From positions 1-64,000 of the forward strand of contig VWVT01000001.1 of assembly GCA_008638415.1 (NCBI GenBank): a DNA stretch of 64,000 nt, given 5' to 3'. Positions within the stretch are counted from its first letter, which is position 1, and every line of letters begins with the position of its first letter. Made by a program: the position numbers and the translations under genes. Below the pieces are notes generated by a model. It worked only from the letters and a program-made list of their open reading frames with translations, was not told the DNA's origin and searched no databases. Source of the stretch: Nocardiopsis sinuspersici. Lineage in GTDB: Bacteria; Actinomycetota; Actinomycetes; Streptosporangiales; Streptosporangiaceae. Of the stretch, positions 1 through 9,936 are shown piece after piece.

Positions 1-1
1 G

Positions 2-127
2 TCAGAGGCCAAGCGGCGGGAGGCGTTCCCGGGGTGGTTGCATCACTACAATCACCACCGGTTCCACACCGCGCTCGGTGGCCCTCCCGCCTCCCGCGTC
101 ACCAACCTCTCAGGGCAGTACACCTAG
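2..127 (+). CDS. IS481-family transposase, C-terminal end (cut by window edge)
   Basis: The 41 residues before the TAG stop include [16 protein letters not shown] and end in [10 protein letters not shown], the hallmark C-terminus of IS481-type DDE transposases (rve integrase fold). The N-terminus lies outside the window, so it is not known whether the gene is intact. The stop codon overlaps the stop codon of the convergent truA gene by three bases, leaving no room for the usual untranslated end and terminal inverted repeat of an IS481 element. The right end therefore either lies inside the truA tail or has been lost. Confidence 0.8.
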   Translation, partial: SEAKRREAFPGWLHHYNHHRFHTALGGPPASRVTNLSGQYT

Positions 128-957
128 TGCCCCCGGCAGGGCAGTTCACGCACCCGGCGGGTCGTCGAGGCGCGCTCGGCCAGCTCCTCGTCGGGCGGGT
201 AGCGCACCTCCTCCAGGCTCAGTCCGTGCGGCCCCACCACGTGGACCGACGAGTTCCGCTCACCGACGCCGAGCACCCCGCCCGGCCAGTCCACGTCCCT
301 GCGCCCGTCCCCCACCGCCAGGAGCGCGCCCACGAGCGCGCGCACCATGTTGTGGCAGAACGCGTCCGCCTGGACCGTGCCGTGCAGCAGGTGCCCGTCC
401 ACCCGCGTCCACTCCAGGCGCAGCAGCTCCCGGATGGTCGTCGCGCCCTCGCGCTTCTTGCAGAACGCGGCGAAGTCGTGCTCGCCCAGCAGGCGCCGGG
501 CCGCCTCGTTCATCCGGTCCACGTCCAGGGGGCTCCGGTGCCACAGCACGTCCCTTCGCGACAGCGGGTCCACCCCGTAGGGCGCGTCGCTCACCCGGTA
601 CAGGTACCGCCGGAACAGCGGTGAGAACCGGGCGTCGAACCCCGGAGGCGCCAACCGGGCCGCGTTCACCCGCACGTCCTTGGGCAGCACCCCGGCCAGG
701 CGGCGGAGCACCCGCTCCCCCTCCTTCTCCCACGTGTCCACCGGGATGTCGGCCTGCGCCACCTGCCCGCGCGCGTGCACACCGGCGTCCGTGCGCCCCG
801 CGCACGTCAGCGACACCCTCGGCAGCCGCAGCACCCGCTCCAGCGCCGCCTCCAGCTCCCCCTGCACCGTGCGCCGGCCCGGCTGGGCCGCCCATCCGCT
901 GAAGTCCGTGCCGTCGTAGGCCACGTCCATCCGCACCCGCACCGTCGTCTCGTCCAT
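124..957 (-). CDS. truA: tRNA pseudouridine(38-40) synthase TruA
   Basis: 277 residues, normal family length. TruA isomerises uridines 38-40 in the tRNA anticodon arm. The catalytic motif [15 protein letters not shown] carries the invariant aspartate, and the N-terminal [11 protein letters not shown] is the family signature. The start is the ATG at 957, just before [16 protein letters not shown]; an upstream in-frame ATG would run through the rplQ terminator. It follows rplQ, as in most actinobacteria, but after a strong hairpin, so it may be only partly co-transcribed. Its last codons overlap the tail of a transposase gene read towards it, so the final residues could be altered relative to relatives. 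Confidence 0.93.
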   Translation of the reverse strand: MDETTVRVRMDVAYDGTDFSGWAAQPGRRTVQGELEAALERVLRLPRVSLTCAGRTDAGVHARGQVAQADIPVDTWEKEGERVLRRLAGVLPKDVRVNAARLAPPGFDARFSPLFRRYLYRVSDAPYGVDPLSRRDVLWHRSPLDVDRMNEAARRLLGEHDFAAFCKKREGATTIRELLRLEWTRVDGHLLHGTVQADAFCHNMVRALVGALLAVGDGRRDVDWPGGVLGVGERNSSVHVVGPHGLSLEEVRYPPDEELAERASTTRRVRELPCRGH

Positions 958-979
958 GCCACCCGTCTTCCGTGTCCGG

Positions 980-1018
980 AAAAGACGAGTGCCCGACCCC
1001 CATGGGATCGGGCACTCG
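980..1018 (-). terminator. Intrinsic terminator after rplQ
   Basis: Perfect 11-bp stem (986-996 with 1008-1018), 11-nt loop, then TCTTTT on the minus strand. It lies between rplQ and truA and closes the alpha operon. Confidence 0.85.
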
Positions 1019-1056
1019 CCGGGCAACGCGCACGGGGACCACCCGCGCTTCGCGCC

Positions 1057-1599
1057 CTACTTGTCGTCAGCCGACTTCTCGCCCTCGGCCTGGGCGGTCT
1101 CGTCGGCCCCGGCGGTCTGGCCGGAGGTGGTGCCCTCGGCGGGCTGCTCGCCCGCCTCTTCGGCCACGACGGTCTCGTCGGCCTGGGCGGTCTCCTCCAC
1201 CGCGGGCTCGGAAGCCGGGGTGGACGGGGCCGCGGGGGCGCTCAGCGCCTCGACCAGCTCGATGACGGCCATCGGGGCGTTGTCACCCTTGCGCGGACCG
1301 ATCTTGGTGATCCTGGTGTAGCCACCGGGACGGTTCTCGAAGCGCGGGCCGATCTCGGTGAACAGCTCGTGCACGACGGCCTTGTCCGTGATCTTGGCCA
1401 GGACCTGACGGCGGGCGTGCAGGTCACCGCGCTTGCCGAGGGAGATCAGCTTCTCCGCGTACGGGCGCAGACGCTTGGCCTTGGCCTCGGTCGTGCGGAT
1501 CCGGCCGTGCTGGAACAGCGAGGTGGCGAGGTTCGCCAGGATGTGCCGCTCGTGAGCGGGCCCGGAACCCAGACGGGCGCCCTTGGTAGGCGTGGGCAT
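1057..1599 (-). CDS. rplQ: 50S ribosomal protein L17
   Basis: 180 residues. The first ~115 match bacterial L17 ([19 protein letters not shown] start; [18 protein letters not shown]). The remaining ~60 residues are an Ala/Glu/Asp/Thr-rich acidic tail, a common actinobacterial extension of L17 with no known fold. Last ribosomal gene of the infA-rpmJ-rpsM-rpsK-rpoA-rplQ operon, followed by a canonical terminator. Confidence 0.97.
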   Translation of the reverse strand: MPTPTKGARLGSGPAHERHILANLATSLFQHGRIRTTEAKAKRLRPYAEKLISLGKRGDLHARRQVLAKITDKAVVHELFTEIGPRFENRPGGYTRITKIGPRKGDNAPMAVIELVEALSAPAAPSTPASEPAVEETAQADETVVAEEAGEQPAEGTTSGQTAGADETAQAEGEKSADDK

Positions 1600-1669
1600 G
1601 GTGTCGTTCTCCTAGTGATGCGGTCCACGGCCGCACTCGGCCGGGGACCATGTGGGCGACGAAGGTCGG

Positions 1670-2692
1670 TTAGTACTGCTCCGTCTCGACGAAGGACTCA
1701 CCCTCGTCGTCGTCGGAGCCGTAGGAGTCGGCCGCCGTGCTGGGGTCGAATCCGGGCGGGGAGTCCTTCAGGGACAGGCCCATGTCGATGAGCTTCTGCT
1801 TGACCTCGTCGATGGACTTGGCACCGAAGTTGCGGATGTCCAACAGGTCCTGCTCGGAGCGGGCAACCAGCTCACCAACGCTGTGGATGCCCTCACGCTT
1901 GAGGCAGTTGTAGGACCGGACCGTGAGGTTGAGGTCCTCGATCGGCAGGGCCAGGTCCGCCGCCAGGGCGGCGTCCGTCGGCGACGGGCCCATGTCGATG
2001 CCCTCGGCGTCGACGTTGAGCTCGCGCGCCAGGCCGAACAGCTCGACCAGGGTCTTGCCCGCGCTGGCGACCGCGTCACGGGGACGGATGGCCGGCTTGG
2101 TCTCGATGTCGACGATCAGGCGGTCGAAGTCGGTGCGCTGCTCGACACGGGTGGCCTCGACCTTGTAGGTCACACGCAGGACCGGGGAGTAGATGGAGTC
2201 GATCGGGATGCGACCGATCTCCTGTCCGGCCTGCTTGTTCTGCGTCGCCGAGACGTAGCCGCGGCCGCGCTCGACCGTGAGCTCCATCTCCAGCTTGCCC
2301 TTGCCGTTGAGCGTGGCGATGTGCAGGTCGGGGTTGTGCACCTCGACACCGGCCGGAGGAGCGATGTCCGCGGCGGTCACCACGCCGGGGCCCTGCTTGC
2401 GCAGGTACATCAGCACCGGCTCGTCGTGCTCGGAGCTGACGACCAGGCCCTTGAGGTTGAGGATCATCTCGGTGACGTCCTCCTTGACACCGGGCACGGT
2501 GGTGAACTCGTGCTCGACGCCCTCGATGCGGAGGCTGGTGACGGCCGCACCGGGGATGGAGGACAGCAGGGTACGCCGAAGCGAGTTACCGATGGTGTAG
2601 CCGAAACCCGGCTCCAGCGGCTCGATGACAAACCTCGAACGCAGGTCCGAGGCGACTTCCTCGCTGAGCGTGGGACGCTGTGCGATCAACAT
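1670..2692 (-). CDS. rpoA: DNA-directed RNA polymerase subunit alpha
   Basis: 340 residues. The N-terminal dimerisation/assembly domain ([26 protein letters not shown]) is followed by the C-terminal DNA- and activator-binding domain ([30 protein letters not shown]). The start is the ATG giving [12 protein letters not shown], matching actinobacterial orthologues; an upstream start seven codons earlier is less likely. Encoded between rpsK and rplQ with no rpsD in between, the arrangement seen in Streptomyces. Confidence 0.98.
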   Translation of the reverse strand: MLIAQRPTLSEEVASDLRSRFVIEPLEPGFGYTIGNSLRRTLLSSIPGAAVTSLRIEGVEHEFTTVPGVKEDVTEMILNLKGLVVSSEHDEPVLMYLRKQGPGVVTAADIAPPAGVEVHNPDLHIATLNGKGKLEMELTVERGRGYVSATQNKQAGQEIGRIPIDSIYSPVLRVTYKVEATRVEQRTDFDRLIVDIETKPAIRPRDAVASAGKTLVELFGLARELNVDAEGIDMGPSPTDAALAADLALPIEDLNLTVRSYNCLKREGIHSVGELVARSEQDLLDIRNFGAKSIDEVKQKLIDMGLSLKDSPPGFDPSTAADSYGSDDDEGESFVETEQY

Positions 2693-2787
2693 GGTCCGTG
2701 TCTTCCCTTCCACATGGCCGCCCGCTATTTGACGGCCACCGGACGGACACCGCGGCGGCGGTGCCCATTACTCGGATTCCTACCCCG

Positions 2788-2861
2788 CCCGCGCGGTCCC
2801 CATCGGGTCCGCGCGGGATCAAGCGCGGCGCGGCGCCCGCGCGGATAGGACCGCGGGCGCC
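2788..2861 (-). terminator. Two successive hairpins in the rpsK-rpoA gap
   Basis: Read on the minus strand, a 10-bp perfect stem (2832-2841 with 2852-2861) is followed by a 9-bp perfect stem (2788-2796 with 2809-2817). Neither is followed by a T-run. They fill the unusually long (180-nt) gap before rpoA and could attenuate transcription or stabilise processed mRNA ends; the role is inferred. Confidence 0.4.
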
Positions 2862-2872
2862 GGCTGTCGGGA

Positions 2873-3277
<405 letters not shown>

Positions 3278-3347
3278 GAGCGAAACTCCCAGAGATCATC
3301 GGTCCGTGTCGTTCCGGACGCGGTCGCATTAGTCCAGTCCGAGCGGA

Positions 3348-3728
3348 CTACTTCTTACCGGCCTTCTTCTTACCGGCCACGGTCTTCTTCTTGCCCTTGC
3401 GGGTGCGCGCGTTGGTCTGCGTGCGCTGACCGCGGACCGGGAGTCCACGGCGGTGGCGGATGCCCTGGTAACTACCGATCTCCATCTTGCGACGGATGTC
3501 GCCCTGCACCTCGCGGCGCAGGTCGCCCTCGACCTGGTAGTTGGCGCCGATCCAGTCGCGCAGCCGGACCAGGTCCTCCTCGGACAGCTGGTGGACGCGC
3601 GTGTCACCGTCGACGCCGGTGTTCTTCAGGGTCTCCAGCGCACGGGTGCGCCCGATCCCGAAGATATACGTGAGAGCGATCTCCACCCGCTTGTCGCGGG
3701 GAAGGTCAACACCTTCGATACGTGCCAT
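3348..3728 (-). CDS. rpsM: 30S ribosomal protein S13
   Basis: 126 residues. The ATG chosen gives [20 protein letters not shown], the conserved S13 N-terminus; longer in-frame starts would overlap the rpmJ leader. Contains the helix-two-turn-helix region and the Lys-rich tail ([15 protein letters not shown]) that reaches P-site tRNA. Sits at the head of the 30S in contact with L5. Confidence 0.97.
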   Translation of the reverse strand: MARIEGVDLPRDKRVEIALTYIFGIGRTRALETLKNTGVDGDTRVHQLSEEDLVRLRDWIGANYQVEGDLRREVQGDIRRKMEIGSYQGIRHRRGLPVRGQRTQTNARTRKGKKKTVAGKKKAGKK

Positions 3729-3944
3729 GTGGGCGAGACTCCTTGTTGCCCTATGCGGAGGTCTGACCCGTTCCACCCTCTCGTCGCCCAATCGACGAGG
3801 CCCCGGCCTCCGACCGGGGGTACCTCCCGCGCCCTCGGCGCCGGAAGTCGGAACAGGTTTTCGTGGTTTCGTGCGTCCGGTACGGGCGGTCACGCCCACC
3901 GGGCCGCTCGCGGTACGTGAAGCCGCGACCAGCGAACCGGGGTT

Positions 3945-4058
3945 CTAGCCCTGGCGCTGCTTGTGACGCGGGTCCGAGCAAATGACCATGATCCGGCCGT
4001 TACGGCGAATCACGCGGCACTTCGCGCAGATCTTCTTCACGCTCGGCTTGACCTTCAT
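3945..4058 (-). CDS. rpmJ: 50S ribosomal protein L36
   Basis: A 37-residue gene: [20 protein letters not shown] followed by a second Cys and a His. The C-X2-C ... C-X4-H zinc ligands are all present, so this is the zinc-binding form of L36. 45 nt downstream of infA and 216 nt before rpsM, the normal actinobacterial order. Confidence 0.97.
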   Translation of the reverse strand: MKVKPSVKKICAKCRVIRRNGRIMVICSDPRHKQRQG

Positions 4059-4103
4059 GGTTACTCCGAACTCATCCCTCGCGGGCACGCGGCCCGCGAC
4101 GGG

Positions 4104-4325
4104 CTACTTGTAGCGGTAAACGATGCGCCCGCGCGTGAGGTCGTACGGGCTCAGCTCCACGACGACGCGGTCGTCGGGGAGAATACGGATGTAGTTCATC
4201 CGCATCTTGCCGCTGATGTGGGCAAGGACCTGGTGCCCGTTGTCGAGCTCTACCTTGAACATAGCGTTGGGTAGGGACTCGACAACGGAACCCTCGATCT
4301 CGATGGCGCCGTCTTTCTTGGCCAT
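4104..4325 (-). CDS. infA: Translation initiation factor IF-1
   Basis: 73 residues, one OB-fold S1-like domain ([20 protein letters not shown] ... [19 protein letters not shown]). Binds the 30S A site with IF-2 and IF-3 during initiation. First gene of the operon leading to rpoA and rplQ. Ends in [12 protein letters not shown], typical of the family. Confidence 0.98.
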   Translation of the reverse strand: MAKKDGAIEIEGSVVESLPNAMFKVELDNGHQVLAHISGKMRMNYIRILPDDRVVVELSPYDLTRGRIVYRYK

Positions 4326-4646
4326 GTCCTCCACGCCTCGCTCATCGATTGGTTGATCAGGACAACCCGACGCGACCCCAGTGGCCTCGCATGACGCGAC
4401 GGCCCCGGCGACAGGGAATACCGTCGCCGACGCCAGGACACACTGGAAGTTCGGGTCAACTGCAAGAGCGTGCGTCGATGAGAAGACGCGGCACAAAAAA
4501 GGCAGACTGACCCAACAGCCCGCGTATGGGCAATGACAGTCTATCCCCTCGGGGCAAGTACTCTTGACCGCCGCGGGCAGAGCACCCTACACCGCGTGTC
4601 CCCGAAGGGGAACGCCCGTACGGGACGCGGATCCGGGAGCGGACGC
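4326..4646 (-). promoter_or_regulatory. infA operon upstream region with candidate -10
   Basis: A 321-nt gap without a credible gene. On the minus strand TAGACT (4538-4543) fits the actinobacterial -10 consensus but has no convincing -35; it would give a ~200-nt leader for infA. A short 5-bp hairpin (4599-4611) just past the end of the DUF1707 gene may be a weak terminator. Confidence 0.35.
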
Positions 4647-5102
4647 CTACCCCTCGTCGGAGGACTTCTTCCGTGCGGGCAGGACCCCCATGGTCACCAC
4701 ACCCATCACGACCCCCCAGGGACCCATGACCCACAGGAACCAGGGATAGTCGTGGTCGGTGGTGAGGAACAGGATCAGCCAGATCACGAAGCACAGGGCG
4801 TTGACCCCGAGGTACAGCGCCCACGGCACCATCAGGGCCGGGTCACGCAGGCTGATCGGGGGCGCCACCGCGGACTCCTCCTGCCGGGACGCCGCTCCCC
4901 CGACGTCGGCGAGGTCTCGCTCGGGCAGGTCCCCCGTGACCGTGTCCAACTCCCCCACGGTCCTGGCCTTGTAGACGCGGCCGAGGCGGTCGGTGAACTC
5001 CTCGTGGTCCAGGCGCCCCTGGGCGAAGTGTTCCTGTAGCAACTGCGCGACGCGGTCGCGTTCCACGTCGGACGTCCGTATCGACGGCACCGGGTCGGAC
5101 AC
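4647..5102 (-). CDS. DUF1707 domain membrane protein with two transmembrane segments
   Basis: 151 residues. Residues ~8-60 form a DUF1707 (SHOCT-like) domain: IRTSDVERDRVAQLLQEHF, GRLDHEEFTDRL, AGELD-type ending in VTGDLP. A linker is followed by two hydrophobic helices (WALYLGVNALCFVIWLILFL; FLWVMGPWGVVMGVVTMGVL). The GTG at 5102 is preferred because GAGG sits just upstream of it; longer GTG starts lack a ribosome site. DUF1707 proteins are common in actinobacteria and their biochemical role is unknown. Located downstream of map, transcribed in the same direction after 66 nt. Confidence 0.85.
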   Translation of the reverse strand: MSDPVPSIRTSDVERDRVAQLLQEHFAQGRLDHEEFTDRLGRVYKARTVGELDTVTGDLPERDLADVGGAASRQEESAVAPPISLRDPALMVPWALYLGVNALCFVIWLILFLTTDHDYPWFLWVMGPWGVVMGVVTMGVLPARKKSSDEG

Positions 5103-5168
5103 TGCGCGCACCTCGCATCTTGACACGGAGGCGGCCCTGCCCCGCGCTCCACGCGTGGGACGAAGCCC

Positions 5169-5993
5169 CTACCAGGTCGGCTGGACGAACCCCATGTCGG
5201 CGATTTTATCGCGGTTGGACTCTCGCGCGGTCAGGACGAGGGGGCCGTCGGCGGTCACCGCGACCGTGTGCTCGAAGTGGGCGGCCGGCTTGCCGTCCCG
5301 CGTCACCACGGTCCAGCCGTCGTCGAGCTGGACCACGTCGTGGCGGCCCAGGGTGGTCATCGGCTCGATCGCCAGGCACATGCCCTCGACCAGCTTCAGC
5401 CCCTTGCCGCGCTTGCCGTAGTTGAGCACGTGCGGGTCCATGTGCATCTCGGTGCCGATGCCGTGGCCGCCGTAGTCCCGGACGTTGCCGTAGCCGCCGT
5501 TGCGGGAGATGTGGCCGCCGATCGCGTGGCCGATGTCGCCCAGGCTCCTGCCCGGACGCAGCTCGGCGATCCCCTGCCACATGGACTCCTCGCAGACCTC
5601 CATCATCCGCAGGTCCTCCGGGCGGCCCTCGCCGACGGCGACCGTGATCGCCGAGTCGCCGTGCCAGCCCTCCAGGATGGCCCCGCAGTCGATGGAGATG
5701 ATGTCGCCCTCGGACAGCACCCGCTCCGCGCTGGGGATGCCGTGGACGACCTCCTCGTTCACCGAGGCGCAGATGGACCCGGGGAAGCCGTGGTAGCCCT
5801 TGAAGGAGGGAACGGCACCCGCGTCGCGGATGACCTTCTCCGCCACGGCGTCCAGCTCCAGGGTGGACACCCCGGGCCGCACCGCGGCCCGGAGGGTGTC
5901 CAGGGCGCGGGCCACGACCTGGCCCGCCGCCCTCATCATGGCGATCTGTTCCGGCGTCTTGATCTGCACGTCCGGTTCGCTCCTGCGGAACAT
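5169..5993 (-). CDS. map: Methionine aminopeptidase, type I
   Basis: 274 residues. Removes the initiator Met co-translationally. The five di-metal ligands are visible: two Asp in SIDCGAILEGWHGDSAIT, His in YGGHGIGTEMH, Glu in CLAIEPMTT and Glu in AHFEHTVAV. The start codon overlaps the adk stop by one base (TGATG), so translation is coupled. Third gene of secY-adk-map. Confidence 0.96.
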   Translation of the reverse strand: MFRRSEPDVQIKTPEQIAMMRAAGQVVARALDTLRAAVRPGVSTLELDAVAEKVIRDAGAVPSFKGYHGFPGSICASVNEEVVHGIPSAERVLSEGDIISIDCGAILEGWHGDSAITVAVGEGRPEDLRMMEVCEESMWQGIAELRPGRSLGDIGHAIGGHISRNGGYGNVRDYGGHGIGTEMHMDPHVLNYGKRGKGLKLVEGMCLAIEPMTTLGRHDVVQLDDGWTVVTRDGKPAAHFEHTVAVTADGPLVLTARESNRDKIADMGFVQPTW

Positions 5994-6655
5994 CAGGACT
6001 GGGCCCCGGTCTTCTCCTCGATGGCGGCCTTGGCCCGGGCCGTCACCTCCTCCACGGGTCCCGTGGCGGCGATGGTGGCCAGCAGGCCCTCGGCCTCGTA
6101 GAACGCCACCAGCGGGGCGGTCTGCTCCCGGTAGACCTCCAGGCGGTGCCTGATGGTCTCCTCGCGGTCGTCCTCACGCTGGTACAGCTCGGCGCCCTCG
6201 TTGTCGCACCGGCCCTCCACCTTCGGAGGGTCGTACTCGACGTGGTACACCCGGCCGCACTCGGGGCACGAACGGCGGCCCGAGAGGCGCTTGACGACCT
6301 CTTCCTCGTCGACCCTCAGCTCCAGGACGACGTCCAGGCCGGTGTCCAGGTCCGCCAGCATGGTCCTGAGCGTCCCGGCCTGTGCGACGTTGCGCGGAAA
6401 CCCGTCGAGCAGGAAACCCGCGGCCGCGTCGCCTCGCGCCAGCCGGTCCTTGACCATGGCGTTGGTGACCTCGTCGGGGACGAGGTCACCGCGGTCCATG
6501 TACTGCTTGGCCTTCTTGCCAAGCTCGGTGCCGCCGCTGACGTTGGCCCGGAAGATGTCGCCGGTGGACACCTTGGGAATCGACAACTCGGACGCGAGGA
6601 TCTGGGCCTGGGTGCCCTTGCCGGCCCCAGGCGGCCCCACCAATACTGCTCGCAT
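5993..6655 (-). CDS. adk: Adenylate kinase
   Basis: 220 residues. Catalyses ATP + AMP to 2 ADP. P-loop GPPGAGKGT near the N-terminus, AMP-binding segment [10 protein letters not shown], and a long LID domain with CPECG and a later CDNEG, i.e. a zinc-type LID whose fourth ligand appears to be Asp. Abuts secY directly (its ATG follows the secY TAA with no gap). Confidence 0.97.
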   Translation of the reverse strand: MRAVLVGPPGAGKGTQAQILASELSIPKVSTGDIFRANVSGGTELGKKAKQYMDRGDLVPDEVTNAMVKDRLARGDAAAGFLLDGFPRNVAQAGTLRTMLADLDTGLDVVLELRVDEEEVVKRLSGRRSCPECGRVYHVEYDPPKVEGRCDNEGAELYQREDDREETIRHRLEVYREQTAPLVAFYEAEGLLATIAATGPVEEVTARAKAAIEEKTGAQS

Positions 6656-7969
6656 TTATCGCAGAAAACCTTCGTAGTTCCTCTGCTGGAGGTGACTCTC
6701 GATCTGCTTCACCGTGTCCAGCCCGACACCGACCATGATCAGGATGCTCGTCCCGCCGAACGGGAAGTTCGCGTTGGCGCCGGTGGCACCGAGCGCGACC
6801 ATCGGCAGGAGAGCGATCACACCCAGGTACAGAGATCCGGGGGTCGTCAGCCTCGTCAACACGTAGTCGAGGTACTCGGCCGTCGGACGCCCTGGTCGGA
6901 TACCCGGGATGAACCCACCGTACTTCTTCATGTTGTCGGCGACCTCAGTGGGGTTGAAGGTAATCGCCACGTAGAAGAACGCGAAGCCGATGATCATGAC
7001 GAAGAACGTCGCCATGTACACGGGGTGGGTGCCGGTGAGGAAGTACGTCTGGACGAAGGTCACCACGGGGTTCGTGGAGTCCTGGCCCAGCAGGCCCACG
7101 AGCAGCTGCGGCAGGTACAGCAGCGAGGAGGCGAAGATCACGGGGATGATGCCCGCCTGGTTGACCTTCAGCGGGATGTAGGTCGAGCTGCCGCCGTACA
7201 TGCGGCGGCCGACCATGCGCTTGGCGTACTGCACCGGGATACGGCGCTGGGCCTGCTCGATGAAGACCACCGCGGAGATGAGCACCAGGCCCGCGACGCA
7301 GATGATCGCGAAGACCCAGACGGACTGCTCCCTGTACAGGCTCATGATCGAGGAGGGGAACATCGCGATGACCTGGGTGAAGATCAACAGCGACATGCCG
7401 TTGCCCACGCCCCGCTCGGTGATGAGCTCACCGAACCACATGATGATGGCGGTACCGGCCGCCATCGTGAAGACGATGGTCACCAGGGTCATGATGTCCT
7501 GGTTGGGCATGTAGGAGCTGACCGGGATGGCCCCCTGGAACAGGGCGCCCGTCCTGGCCATGGCGACGATGCTGGTGGCCTGTAGGACCGCGAGCATCAG
7601 CGTCAGGTAGCGGGTGTACTGGGTGATCTTGCTCTGCCCGGACTGTCCCTCCTTCTTGAGGGACTCCAGGCGGGGGATCACCACCGTCAGCAGGTTGATG
7701 ATGATGCTCGCGGTGATGTACGGCATGACCCCGAGCGCGAACACCGCAAGTTGCAGTAGCGCGCCGCCGCTGAACAGGTTCACGAGCGCGTACACGCCCG
7801 AAGTGTCCGAGGCGGTGATCGCCTCCATCTGGTCCCGGATCGCCGCGGAGTTGATACCCGGAGCGGGGATCACCGACCCCAGACGGAAGATCGTCAGGAT
7901 GAACAGTGTGAACAGCAGCTTATTGCGCAGGTCGGGCGTGCGAAATGCACGAACGAACGCACCTAGCAC
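6656..7969 (-). CDS. secY: Protein translocase channel subunit SecY
   Basis: 437 residues with ten predicted transmembrane helices. SecY is the pore of the SecYEG translocon. Recognisable family segments are LFTLFILTIFRLGSVIPAPG (TM1), the plug and lateral gate around GALLQLAVFALGVMPYITAS, and the conserved cytosolic loop with KYGGFIPGIRPG. It lies in its own unit after the spc operon terminator and is followed by adk and map without gaps. SecE is encoded elsewhere in the window. Confidence 0.98.
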   Translation of the reverse strand: MLGAFVRAFRTPDLRNKLLFTLFILTIFRLGSVIPAPGINSAAIRDQMEAITASDTSGVYALVNLFSGGALLQLAVFALGVMPYITASIIINLLTVVIPRLESLKKEGQSGQSKITQYTRYLTLMLAVLQATSIVAMARTGALFQGAIPVSSYMPNQDIMTLVTIVFTMAAGTAIIMWFGELITERGVGNGMSLLIFTQVIAMFPSSIMSLYREQSVWVFAIICVAGLVLISAVVFIEQAQRRIPVQYAKRMVGRRMYGGSSTYIPLKVNQAGIIPVIFASSLLYLPQLLVGLLGQDSTNPVVTFVQTYFLTGTHPVYMATFFVMIIGFAFFYVAITFNPTEVADNMKKYGGFIPGIRPGRPTAEYLDYVLTRLTTPGSLYLGVIALLPMVALGATGANANFPFGGTSILIMVGVGLDTVKQIESHLQQRNYEGFLR

Positions 7970-8113
7970 GTCTCCTCCTGCGCGGCTTCGGCGGCGGAAC
8001 GGGTTCCAGACATCGCGGCCGATCCTGAATCGTCGTAGAACGTCAGCTCCGGACTGGTCGCCCGGGGCTCGGAAGTATTCACATTACGTCAAGCGGTGAA
8101 CTCAAACAGATGG

Positions 8114-8126
8114 CACTGTAACAGTG
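8114..8126. promoter_or_regulatory. 13-bp perfect palindrome in the secY upstream region
   Basis: CACTGT-A-ACAGTG, in the 282-nt gap between the spc operon terminator and secY where the secY promoter must lie. No regulator is assigned; it could be an operator or chance. Confidence 0.3.
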
Positions 8127-8179
8127 ATCACTCGACGGTTGAGTTCGTGAGACATAACGATCACCGCTCACAACGCACA

Positions 8180-8228
8180 GGGGCGTCCGCCCGGCAGGCC
8201 CCTCACGGGTCTGCCGGACGAACGCCCC
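8180..8228 (-). terminator. Terminator of the spc operon
   Basis: 18-bp stem (8180-8197 with 8211-8228, two G-T wobbles), 13-nt loop, 24 nt after the rplO stop. No T-run follows. It separates the spc operon from secY-adk-map. Confidence 0.75.
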
Positions 8229-8252
8229 AAGTCGCACACGGCGGGGAAGTCC

Positions 8253-8717
8253 CTACAGCTCGGTGACGGAGCCACCGGCGGCGGTGATCTTCTCCTTGGC
8301 CGAGGAGGAGAACGCGTTCGCGCTCACCCGCACGGCGGAGGTGATCTCGCCAGTGCCCAGCACCTTGACGAGCTGGTTCTTGCGCACCGCGCCCTTGGCG
8401 ACCAGGTCCTCGACGGTGACCTCGCCACCCTCGGGGTAGAGCTCGCTCAGCTTGTCCAGGTTGACGACCTGGTAGGTCGTCTTGAACCGGGCGTTGCTGA
8501 AGCCCTTGAGCTTGGGCACCCGGCGGATGAGGGGCATCTGCCCGCCCTCGAAGCCGGGACGCACGGTGTTACGAGCCTTCGTGCCCTTGGTGCCACGACC
8601 TGCGGTCTTACCCTTGGACGCCTCGCCACGACCCTTGCGGTTCTTGGCCTTGTTGGAGCCCGGGGCGGGACGCAGGTGGTGCAGCTTGAGCAGCTCGTCG
8701 GGGTTGTAGTCGCTCAT
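8253..8717 (-). CDS. rplO: 50S ribosomal protein L15
   Basis: 154 residues. N-terminal [20 protein letters not shown] and the Gly-rich loop [16 protein letters not shown] are diagnostic. Overlaps rpmD by four bases (ATGA). Last gene of the spc operon, before a long hairpin. Confidence 0.98.
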   Translation of the reverse strand: MSDYNPDELLKLHHLRPAPGSNKAKNRKGRGEASKGKTAGRGTKGTKARNTVRPGFEGGQMPLIRRVPKLKGFSNARFKTTYQVVNLDKLSELYPEGGEVTVEDLVAKGAVRKNQLVKVLGTGEITSAVRVSANAFSSSAKEKITAAGGSVTEL

Positions 8718-8899
8718 TCGGCAACCTCCTCGACAGAGACGAGGTGCGCGACGATCGTGATCTGCCCGCGAACCTCAGGGCGGTCCTCACGGACGGTGGA
8801 CTTGCCGATCCGCCCCAGCGCGAGCGACTGGAGGGCAGCGTGCTGCTTCTCCTTGCCGCCGATCTTGGAGCGGGTCTGCGTGATCTTGAGCTTGGCCAT
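8714..8899 (-). CDS. rpmD: 50S ribosomal protein L30
   Basis: 61 residues, single L30 ferredoxin-like fold: [18 protein letters not shown] then [14 protein letters not shown] segment ([20 protein letters not shown]). Starts two bases after the rpsE stop and overlaps rplO by four bases. Confidence 0.97.
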   Translation of the reverse strand: MAKLKITQTRSKIGGKEKQHAALQSLALGRIGKSTVREDRPEVRGQITIVAHLVSVEEVAE

Positions 8900-8901
8900 G
8901 G

Positions 8902-9504
8902 TCAGGTCCCTGCCTTCGCCTCAGAGCGAGCACGCAGCATGGCGGCCGGGGCGACGTCCTCGATCGGCAGGCCACGACGCGCGGCGATCTCCTCGGGCTG
9001 GTTGATGCCCTTCAGAGCCGCCACGGTGGCGCGCACGATGTTCAGCGGGTTGGACGAGCCGAGCGACTTGCTCAGCACGTCGTGGATGCCGGCGCACTCC
9101 AGCACGGCGCGCACGGGACCACCGGCGATGACACCGGTACCCGGGGCGGCCGGACGGAGCAGGACGACGCCGGCGGCGTCCTCGCCCTGGACCCGGTGCA
9201 CGATCGTGCCCTGGATGCGGGGGACGCGGAAGAAGTTCTTCTTCGCCTCCTCGACACCCTTGGCGATCGCGGACGGGACCTCCTTGGCCTTGCCGTAACC
9301 GACACCGACCATGCCGTTGCCGTCGCCGACGACGACCAGGGCTGTGAAGGAGAAGCGACGGCCGCCCTTGACGACCTTCGAGACCCGGTTAATGGTCACG
9401 ACCTTCTCGATGTAGGAGACACCCTTGTCTGCGGCGCCGCCGCGGCGATCGTCACGGCGATCACGCCGCTCGCCACCGGCGCCGCGCCGCGGTGCTGCAG
9501 CCAT
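8902..9504 (-). CDS. rpsE: 30S ribosomal protein S5
   Basis: 200 residues. A basic Arg/Gly-rich N-terminal extension (~25 aa) precedes the double-stranded RNA-binding S5 N-domain ([20 protein letters not shown]) and the C-domain ([19 protein letters not shown]). The ATG giving [14 protein letters not shown] is chosen; the upstream frame lacks S5 similarity. Involved in decoding accuracy and mRNA entry. Confidence 0.97.
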   Translation of the reverse strand: MAAAPRRGAGGERRDRRDDRRGGAADKGVSYIEKVVTINRVSKVVKGGRRFSFTALVVVGDGNGMVGVGYGKAKEVPSAIAKGVEEAKKNFFRVPRIQGTIVHRVQGEDAAGVVLLRPAAPGTGVIAGGPVRAVLECAGIHDVLSKSLGSSNPLNIVRATVAALKGINQPEEIAARRGLPIEDVAPAAMLRARSEAKAGT

Positions 9505-9553
9505 CAGTGGTTCCTCTTCTCGTGGTTGATCTTGGCCGTTACAGAGGTCATCG

Positions 9554-9934
9554 CTAGAACTCCAGTCCGCCCTCGCGCGCCGCGTCGGCGAGCTTGGCGA
9601 TACGTCCGGCGTACTGGTTGCCACCACGGTCGAAGACGATGGTGGAGATACCAGCGGCCTTGGCCCGCTCAGCGATGAGCTGGCCGACCTTGGCTGACTT
9701 GTCGGACTTGGTGCCCTCGGTGCCACGCAGGTCGGGCTCGACGCTGGAGGCGGCGACCAAGGTGTGGCCCTTGGTGTCGTCGATGATCTGCGCGACGATG
9801 TGCTTGGAGGAGCGGAACACAGCCAGGCGGGGACGCTCAGCGGTGCCGACGACCTTCTTGCGCACGCGGAACTGGCGGCGCGTACGGGAGATGGCGCGCT
9901 TGGAGGTCCGCTTACGGTTCGCGGTGATACCCAT
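9554..9934 (-). CDS. rplR: 50S ribosomal protein L18
   Basis: 126 residues; 5S rRNA-binding protein. Family segments [20 protein letters not shown] and the C-terminal [20 protein letters not shown] are clear. Two bases downstream of rplF. Confidence 0.98.
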   Translation of the reverse strand: MGITANRKRTSKRAISRTRRQFRVRKKVVGTAERPRLAVFRSSKHIVAQIIDDTKGHTLVAASSVEPDLRGTEGTKSDKSAKVGQLIAERAKAAGISTIVFDRGGNQYAGRIAKLADAAREGGLEF

Positions 9935-9936
9935 GC

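Noticed and set aside
4564..4593. Plus-strand promoter TTGACC-N18-TACACC near infA
   Set aside because: No plus-strand gene follows; all genes from 1 to 35 kb except the edge transposase are on the minus strand.
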